Under the pieces are notes generated by a model, which saw nothing but the letters and a program-made list of their open reading frames with translations, did no database searches and was not told where the DNA came from. From contig NC_051097.1 of NCBI RefSeq assembly GCF_901709675.1, forward strand, positions 8,162,039-8,226,038: a stretch of DNA of 64,000 nt. The letters are read 5' to 3'. Positions 56,238-64,000 of the stretch are shown here, piece after piece. The position numbers and the translations under genes were made by a program. Positions within the stretch are counted from its first letter, which is position 1; each line of letters opens with the position of its first letter. This DNA comes from Syngnathus acus. Taxonomy: Eukaryota > Chordata > Actinopteri > Syngnathiformes > Syngnathidae.

Positions 56238-56454
56238 AATGAATCAAATTGTCTGTTAAAACTGTGCAATTGTGAGAGATTGTGACTATTCGTGTGAAAC
56301 GTGGACACTAGAGTGAAGTAATCATCATTTTAAGAGTGCAACCAAAAGCATACGTGCAAAAAGTGATAAGTGAGAAAGTATGAAATTTCCACCTCATTAA
56401 ATAGGATCAAAATAAATAAGCTATAAATAGACACAAAAGCATAGATAAGACAAT

Positions 56455-57515
56455 TTACACCCAGTACTGTTTGGTGTGCATGGCCGGCCGGTGGTGTTTG
56501 TGTTTGTGCACGTTGTTCTGCTTGACGTAATAGTCGTAATAGTCCCACTCCAACGCTGACGCCAGCACGCCGTTGGACAAGCCGTCGCTGTCCTCTGACA
56601 AAATCCGCAGGGAGACGCCTTCAACACACCAATCTTTGAATGTCCCGGTCAAAAAGATACAGAATTCTTTTTGCATAAAACGCCAACAAACCTGCACTGG
56701 CACCAAAGTCGCTGTCCAGTCCCGAGCAAGCCATCAGTGTGTTGGGACAGGAGCCCTCCGAGGGTGGGTGGAGGTAAGACCGGCATTCCATGTGTGCTTG
56801 GTCCAACCGGTGTACAGCACCCGGGCTCAGCTCAGTCAGCATCCTGTAGGTGCTACTCTGATGGATGCCGGCCATGTGTTCCACTTCCTTGTAAACGCTC
56901 TAATCGGACAATTTGATGTCGAATTTAAGCAACCTCTGACACCACAATCACCCCTGGGTCCCTGTGCACCCTAAACCCGCTGCTTCACGTGACGTGGATT
57001 TCACTCACCGTGGGAGAGTTGGGCGGTACGAGGTTGTCGGCCTCTGATTCGCTGGACTGAGGCAACACCGGCGCGCTGTGACGCCACTCGCCCATGCTGG
57101 GTCTCGCCGCCCGGATGCTGCTGGGCGCCCTCAAGGAACCGGATCCCGGCCTCAGCGGCCAGATCTCGTGCTGCCTATCGGACGAAGACGCCCTGGAGGA
57201 AGTGACCGGCGGCTGCGGCAGGACGGGCTCGGACAGCGACATGTACGGCCTCCGCGTGGAGAAGCCCTCCGTGTCAGGTGTCCTCCGAGGCAACACGGAC
57301 TCCAGAAACAGGAAGTCCTTCGCGTCCTTCCGGCGAGGCGGCCGCGGCCTCGCTTTGGAGAGGAGGAACAGTTTGTAGCCCAGGAAGAGGCAGTTGAGCA
57401 GGAGCAGCACGATTACAGCCGGGATGAGCAGCAGGACCACCAGGGTGAGGCTGACCACCGGGTAACCCTCGCTCAAATTGGGGCTGGGTGGTGTGCTCTG
57501 ACCTGGCTGCGACAT
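56455..57515 (-). CDS. hwa: Probable Huluwa, maternal dorsal determinant (membrane protein)
   Basis: Three exons on the minus strand (57515-57009, 56899-56692, 56618-56455) sum to 879 nt, or 292 residues; zebrafish Huluwa is about 294 as I recall it. Residues 1-19 are a short outside segment without signal peptide. Residues 20-46 are one membrane span (VVSLTLVVLLLIPAVIVLLL), and the rest is a long cytoplasmic tail. The tail contains a Ser/Arg motif (SLRAPSSIRAARPS) and PPNSP at residues 164-168, next to a splice junction. A PPNSP motif with a regulated serine near residue 168 is, as I recall, described for Huluwa, which promotes tankyrase-dependent Axin degradation and so stabilises beta-catenin in the early embryo. 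The C-terminal part has LDSDFGASAG and a His/Lys-rich end (HKHKHHRP). If not hwa, it is an unnamed single-pass protein; no enzyme domain is present. Confidence 0.7.
57012..57026 (-). other. hwa: PPNSP motif of Huluwa-like protein
   Basis: Codons for Pro-Pro-Asn-Ser-Pro (residues 164-168), directly before the last residue of exon 1. The serine is at 167, one off from the zebrafish Ser168 I recall. Confidence 0.65.
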
Positions 57516-58692
57516 TTAATCACGGACACCCCTTCACCACGCCGTGTAGGTGAGTGTGCACGCTGTTTTCCGTATCAATCACACTTTATGCTTGTTGTGC
57601 ACCTTTTCTGCAAATGGGAACTTCGTCCAATGTGAAACGTAAGATATGCGCAAAACTCGAGTGTGTTTGCATGTGCGCCACAAACATTACAGAGCGACAG
57701 CTGCGAGCAATTAGGTTCACAGTGACGCGCACGTTGCTGTTCCGCAGGTAGCCACAAGAGGGCGACAATGGACAGGATTTAGTAGTTTCCTTCGAGATTT
57801 TGTTGATTGGAATGCGGAAAATAAAAAAAGCAAAACGCTTTCTTTGTAAAGTTCAAAACAATTATATCGAAAAATAGCCAATTTCCGGGCGCCAACCTTG
57901 GTCCTTTAAGTTGGTTCTATTTAGCACTTAGATGCAAAAGTGACTGTACCCTGCACTCTTCTATAAGTGGGTCAAAAATGATCAATATTAGAAAAATGTG
58001 TTTTTAAATGCCATTTTTGTCATTTTGGTAGAAGATGATCGAAGCAAACATGACAGGACAAGTGGGGTAAAGTTTTTCCCTCTCTTTAATTCAATTCATG
58101 CTGCCAGGTCCTCGCTGTATATTTCACCTCAGACCTTTCAATTCAATAGAACAATTGACACATGAGTCTCTGTTAGAGACAACGTTGTTTGCATTTGTTT
58201 GCACACAAAGTAGATCTTTGCACACAAGTACAATGTAAGAAAATCAATGCAAAAGTCCCATATGAGCACCATATATAACTATAGTCAAGTAGTTGATCCG
58301 CCCCGCCCATCCCGTCCCCACAACCCCATGTTAAGTCTGTACAGACTCAAATAACATACTGCGGTTATAACAGTACACAAGATAAGAATAAGCTTTTCAT
58401 CGGAGAGAAAGGCAAAATGGAGATGTCCTCAGATACCAAAGAGCACTTGAGTCAGGTTTTATGGTGGCCCCTCTGCAGGGAAAACAACGGGAATTTGTGA
58501 TTGGTCATATCGCACCTCAGTTTGGAACGGGCGAGCCCAACCATTGAAGGGTAGTGCTGAAGTTCGACCAGTGGGAATTTACAAATACTGTACTAGTGTT
58601 TGGCACCCTTTCCATGGACCACCATTCGCAGCCATTGGCTTTGTAATGGGGGGGTGGGGGCACACAGGTAGCAGTCATTGGTGCTGAGCAGA
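57516..58692. other. hwa upstream region and dnajb5 3' UTR
   Basis: The right part after the dnajb5 stop is likely its 3' UTR; the left part should hold the hwa promoter and 5' UTR. No other exon is seen. Confidence 0.5.
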
Positions 58693-61275
58693 CTAGCACT
58701 GGCCCAGACTGTGCTTGATGATTTCCCGAGACTGTGGTGGGATCCTGTCGGGAAAGGTCACTTGAAACTCCACCACAAGGTCGCCCCGCCGCGATGGGCT
58801 GCGGGCGACGGGCAGGCCCTCGCCGCGAAGGCGCCGGACTGCGCCCGGTCTGATGACGTCGCTGCACGGCAGGGGCATGAGGCGGTTGTCCAGCGTGGGA
58901 ACGTTGACTGTGCAGCCGCAAAGGGCCTGGAAAGAGACAAGAGGACAGAAACGTTAAATCTCTCAGAAGAAGGCTTTCAAACTGGCGCTAACATTCCTTC
59001 ACATTGAACATTTTGGAACTTTCAAATTTCATTTAGTCATTGGAAATGGTGGATTAGTTAAAAAAAAGTGAATTAAAAAGCAAATCTCTCTGGCTTTTAT
59101 AATTATTCCAAAGGTGTCAAGTTACATAAGCCGGAAATGTGTCAGTCTTACTAAGAAGCCCATTACACAAGGAAGCGGCTCACCGAGCCTGTCTGTGCGA
59201 CGCCGACTGCTTCACCGCTAATCTGCCGAGCGTGGGTGCGCATGAAATGAGAGTTAAAGAGACCATAACGCCTCCTCCTCCTCCTTAGCAGCATCACGGA
59301 GAGCGGCGAGCTAAATTTAGCCCCGAGCTCGGCGGGGGCGGATGAGGTAACCGGCTGTCATTCTTTGGTCGTGCCAACTGTGTCTCATTGAAGTCTTTAC
59401 GCTCATTGAGTGATTGCATAAACGAGAGGAAGTGTCGTGTGGGCGTAGTGGAGTAGTCGCAAGGTTATGGAACAATTTTGATTGTATAACTCGAATATTA
59501 CTGAAAGCGGATCCGTTTCAAGGCGTCTCGCAACTCGATCTCACCTCTTTGAGGGTGATGCTGGCCGTGTAGATGATGTTGGAGCCGTTTCTCTTGTACT
59601 GCGGGTGCTCGGCGTCACATAGAACGAAGGTGACGTCAGCGGGTGTGCTGTTGGGCGTCTCGTCGCCCTCCCGGGGGAAGGTGATCTTGGTGCCTGCCTT
59701 CCAGCCTTTCTTCACCACCACGTTCAGCACCTTGTCTTCGGTCCACAGGCTGCGGCCGTCCGGACCGAGGCGGCTGCGGGTGATCTTGACGTGCTTGGTG
59801 CAGCCGTGCATCACGTCTTCCAGGCTGACCGGCAACTCGCGTACCAGGGCCTTGGCTCGGGGGCGTCGCACACCCCGTCTCAGGCCACCGCCGCTCTCTT
59901 GCCCGGGGTAAGCGCCCACGTGGCTGAAGGGGAAGCGGCGGAAGGGGTTGAAGAGCTCGTCGTCGTCGCAGTCGTGACCGAAGAAGATGTCAAAGTGGTC
60001 GGAGCCGTGAAAGAAGGAGGAGAATGTGGCGTGCGGGTCGGTGGGGAATTGGTTGCGGAAAGTGTTGCCTTGGCCCGCTGCTGACATGCCACTCTTGAGA
60101 CCTGATTGGACGTGAAAAGTTGCATTGAGTATCGAACATTCAAATATATTTGGAAGTAAACCTACTGCAGTCTGTAAGGCGAAGATTGGTTGTTGAAAAG
60201 TTACTGCTCACCTTCCTCCCCAAACTGGTCGTAGACGCTCTTCTTTGCAGGATCAGTCAGAACTTCGTAGGCCTCTGCGATTTCCTTGAAGCGGTCTTCG
60301 GCGTCGGCCTCGCTATTTTTGTCCGGGTGGAACTTGAGCGCCATCTTGCGGTAAGCCTTCTTGATCTCGTCTTCGTTGGACTCGGGCGCCACGCCCAGTA
60401 CTTTGTAGAAGTCCTTGCCGGCGCTGGGCTTGATGGACAGGCAGGGCGTGTCCGGCTCAGACTTGGTTCCTTCCTGCAAGGAGGGACGAGGAGGGATTGA
60501 CATATTACAATTTATATATTCTCATTTCATAATAGCACCGCTAGGTTCTTCAGTCCTGCTGCTTCTGGTTCCTGCACTTCCTATCTGCTGTGAATTTTTA
60601 AGGCTGGTGCAGAGAAGTCGGGGGGGGGGGGGGGGGGGGTGCTTCCCTGACAACGGAGCTTCTCGGCAGCTATTGGATGAATGCTCCTCTTTGCATTGAG
60701 ATCACATCTATTGAGCATGAATGTCTTTTGTCTTTCAACGACAGTACATTGTGTCCCTAATTTTGTGACTGGTGGGATGTTCATAATTTAACATTGTCCA
60801 GCAACAAGCATCCATAATGATTTTAAATATATATTTTTAAATCTGTTATCATCATCATCACAATTACATATTTTACATGTTTATGTTGTCATCACAATTA
60901 TATATTTTATATGTATTCTTCTCCTTATTACTATTATTGCATGGTCCATTAAAGGTATAATTGTAAGACTAAAAGGTATTGATGCTTACAACAATTTAAG
61001 ACACCCAAACTATTCAAGTAAATACAGACACATAATTTATTTCAACAGCTTGTCAGGTGTTTGTAACAGCTAAGTTTAAAATATTTTTGAAACTTGACCA
61101 TCTCACAAACCGACGTACTACAGCCAAATCCCATGTGTTCCATCAAATAAAAAAAATAAAAACTTACCGCGGATGAAGCTGATCCCGAGCTGTCTCCTCT
61201 GTGCATCACCCGAACTTTGCACTTGACGTTGACATTTTTGTGCTTGACTCCAAACTGTGTCCAGATGAGAACCAT
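58693..61275 (-). CDS. dnajb5: DnaJ (Hsp40) type B protein, DNAJB5
   Basis: A J-domain co-chaperone that delivers clients to Hsp70 and stimulates its ATPase. Four exons on the minus strand (61275-61168, 60473-60212, 60101-59545, 58926-58693) sum to 1161 nt, or 386 residues. Residues 1-36 ([17 protein letters not shown]) match the alternative long start known for DNAJB5. The J domain has KDFYKVLGV and the catalytic HPD in [17 protein letters not shown] Gly/Phe-type linker contains [21 protein letters not shown]. The C-terminal client-binding domains include [19 protein letters not shown] and FPDRIPP, ending HSLGQC. There is no zinc finger, so this is class B. DNAJB1 and DNAJB4 are the closest alternatives; the long N-terminus favours DNAJB5. 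Confidence 0.88.
60620..60639. repeat. G homopolymer in dnajb5 intron 1
   Basis: About 20 consecutive G on the plus strand. Confidence 0.9.
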
Positions 61276-63655
61276 GATGACTGCTGCAAAGCTACGCTGT
61301 CGCTGTCCACTCGGGGCTGGTGCTGAAAATGCTCCGGCTTGCCTTGACTGTGCCGCTGTCGACTGTTAAATAGTGGCTCGGCTTCAGCTCGCTTTTCTAC
61401 TCCACGCTCAGCCAGCCCACGCGGCGTGACGGAGCTTCCCCGGCGTTGGCCCCTCCCACAGCATGGCGGGATCCCGCCGAGTGGCGGCCCATTGGTTGCC
61501 GGGCGCGGATGTTGCAGCCCTCTCGCGCCTTGTGGAGCGTCGCTTCCGGAGCTCCGACAGGCACACGGCCAGAAGCGAGCGAGTCACGACTCAGAACACA
61601 CAGTCCTCTTTTTTTTTTTTTTTTTGTTCCAGACAGAACAAATACACGAATCCAGACAGACCAGCAGGACGTGTCCTCAAATAGCCTCACCGAGACACGC
61701 ACTACATACATTACTAGACAGATAATTGGATGGATGGATGGATGGATAGATGGATAGATAGTAGGGCAGTGGGTTGAATATAAAAACTGGTTCTCTACAA
61801 ACACTTTGCTAGTGAGATGTTCCGTAACGCCACCAGCTGAAGACTCCCACTTCCATAAGAGCAGAAAAAGAAGGCAGGCGATGACACAAATGAAGCGACA
61901 TAACCTGGTGACTTCATCACCACAAGGTCGGTGAGTGTTGTCAAAAGTGTAGGGAGCTGCTGTCTAACACCCTTTTTTTTTTTTTTTACCAAAAGTAGAG
62001 TCATGGCGTCTATTTGGAGAAACTGGTGGACAAAGGAGAGTGTGGGACATACATGGCAACGCTTCCTCCGCCTCCCGGCCAATCAGGGCCGGATTTCCCA
62101 GGGATTCTCGTTGCTGTCTGGCAGGAAGCGGAAGACCAATTTGGTTCGAAGAGAGCATCACGCCTCCTCTTCTCCTGCAGTGATTCAGTAGAGACTTTTT
62201 TTTTTTTTTTCCTTTCCGCACGGCTGCAGCCTACGGGAACAGTCTGACTGGAGTTGGCCTTGCAATATATGCACACTAGCACAGATGCCACTATGGTCAT
62301 AATTACACATTATGGCAGTATGACCTTGATTTCCATATTTCTGTGTTCTGTAAAGGACTATTGGAACAATTCATTATAGCCATCTAGCAGGTGTACCTAG
62401 TGATGTGTCCCATCAATTCATCCATCGAATAGTCGGCTGGATGGATAACAAAACGATAGATGATGATAGATTGATTGACAGAGCAGTTACGCAAGTCAAG
62501 ACAAAACACCGTCCCTGTGGGACTTGGATGATAAATTGCGTTTCCCTCTTTACAGCCGCCACAGTATATATTTGATTGCGCAATCTCCACATAGCGCTGT
62601 TATACAACACAGTTTGTACGAGTGGGTATTTTTAACGCTATTGAGGCTCGAGTGTTGGGCCAGACGTTAAAAAGCGCAACCTTTTGTCTGTGCTTTCAGG
62701 TGGGAGGTTTTTAATCAACAACTCCGGCGTCTGAAGTGGGGAATAGGTGACTCACCGACTCTCGCCATCTGTCTCGCCATAAGTAAAAAGTGGTCCTGAA
62801 TAGGCGTTATGCAGGAGGAACACTGGCAACCATCTAAGATTTTTACTTTTTTCAATTTTCGACTTGGTGCTGAACTTGTGAACTTAACCACCCTCACCAA
62901 GAGGGGGCAGCATTGTTTCAGTTTGGACACTGCGGCCAACCTCATCACTCATCTGACCTTTGAGCAAGCAACAAATGTCTGTCCTCCTATCTCCATTTAG
63001 GTCGAGCAATCTGATGAGAAGAAAAGTCGAGTCTCCTATCAACCAAACCAACGAAATAAAAAAAGTACATTTTGTTCAATGTTGGTTTGATGGACATGTT
63101 GTGAAGAGGGTGGAATTAATGAAAATATGATGTTCTCTCGGTTATTTTGACACCCCCGCCCCGACCATTTTGTCTGCCACTTCCTCCCACGCTCACGCTG
63201 AAAGAGCGCCGGTGTCTGAACAATGGCGAGACGGTTGCTCGTTAGACAGATGGCTCCAGCTTGGAAGGCGACGCTGAAAGCCAGTCACGCTCTGTTCTCT
63301 TCTCGCTGCACACTGACTGAACATTAACCTGACCGAGTAGTTTGGATTATGAAATTGTACTAAAGTGTCTTAATGCAGCTGCAGTGTATTTGTCTAATGA
63401 TTCATGTTGCACGATCATGTCCTTCTTACTCGTTCTGTAAAGATGAGCCTTTTTTGTCGGGCTTAGTGGTAAGGGGTGCATTATGGAATCGAAAAACTAT
63501 TAAATGTTAATTTTCTGCAGCAATTGTGTGTAAATGCTGAAATGCAAGACCATGTACAGAAAGACTTTTTTTTAAATAAAAAAAAGAAATGACCATGTTT
63601 GTACTTTATGACCTTATTTGTAATACACAAAACACATGCATTTACATTTATTTGG
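61276..63655. other. Spacer upstream of dnajb5, no gene recognised
   Basis: The first few hundred bases upstream of the dnajb5 ATG are GC-rich and should hold its promoter. Further right there are poly-T tracts near 61610, 61973 and 62197, a (GATG/GATA)n run and unique sequence. I see no supported exon. Confidence 0.5.
61727..61761. repeat. (GGAT)n/(GATA)n microsatellite
   Basis: Repeats of ggat giving way to gata. Confidence 0.9.
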
Positions 63656-63659
63656 TATT

Positions 63660-64000
63660 TGGGTCTGGTTAAATAAAGGTTAACCAGAAAAAATAAATAA
63701 AACATCAGCAAAAGCATTTCACTAACTGACCAGGAGATGGCGACAGCCTGGCAACCTTGTTAAATAAAGGTTACCCCCCCCCCAAAAAAAACAGATCCAC
63801 CGTTGTTTGGGGTGTGGTTAAATAAAGGTTAACCTAAAAAATCAGAAAAAATAAATAAAACATCAGCAAAAGCCTTTCACTAACTGACCAGGAGATGGCG
63901 ACAGCCTGGCAACCTTGTTAAATAAAGGTTAACCCCCCCCCCAAAAAAACAGATCCACCGTTGTTTGGGGTGTGGTTAAATAAAGGTTAACCTACAAAAA
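63660..64000. repeat. Tandem repeat, about 150-158 bp unit, at the right edge
   Basis: The anchor gttaaataaaggttaacc occurs at about 63668, 63817 and 63975. Between anchors, the same order recurs: aacatcagcaaaagc, tttcactaactgaccagg, agatggcgacagcctggcaa, a C-run, an A-run, then cagatccaccgttgtttggg. Copies one and two are nearly identical; the second has a 9-base insertion (aatcagaaa type). The third copy runs off the window. Confidence 0.9.

Overview
This 64 kb window is nuclear DNA from a vertebrate, almost certainly a ray-finned (teleost, probably percomorph) fish. The evidence is short GT-AG introns, AT-rich spacers full of microsatellites and homopolymers, and exon-by-exon matches to vertebrate gene families. 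Ten multi-exon genes can be built. For the nine that are complete, the sum of the exon lengths I read is divisible by three and the frame stays open, which is the main internal check on the models.

Layout, left to right: loxhd1 (minus, 5' part only, runs off the left edge); st8sia5 (minus); a small unrecognised secretory or membrane-anchored protein (minus, 10980-11858); rpl28 (minus); an unusual plus-strand gene whose product is almost entirely three tandem MLLE (PABC) domains (13952-15212); sec16a (minus, about 31 exons); notch1 (plus, 34 coding exons); atp5f1a (plus, 11 exons); a gene that looks like huluwa (hwa, minus); and dnajb5 (minus). Beyond 61.3 kb there are only repeats and spacer sequence.

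The gene order is a patchwork of human neighbourhoods. LOXHD1, ST8SIA5 and ATP5F1A sit together on human 18q21, SEC16A and NOTCH1 on 9q34.3, DNAJB5 on 9p13 and RPL28 on 19q13. The genes do not form one pathway. They cover hair-cell PLAT-repeat protein, ganglioside sialylation, ribosome, ER exit sites, Notch signalling, mitochondrial ATP synthase, maternal dorsal determination and a J-domain chaperone.

The best candidate for something undescribed is the triple-MLLE gene. MLLE domains normally sit singly at the end of poly(A)-binding proteins or in UBR5. Here three copies, each with the core motif GMLLE, make a 216-residue protein with no RRMs, and the introns fall at the same place and phase in each repeat. 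The second is the 138-residue histidine-rich protein with a signal peptide and a GPI-like tail just downstream of rpl28. The third is the probable huluwa gene, which keeps a PPNSP motif. Exon coordinates were read by eye and may be off by one or two bases.
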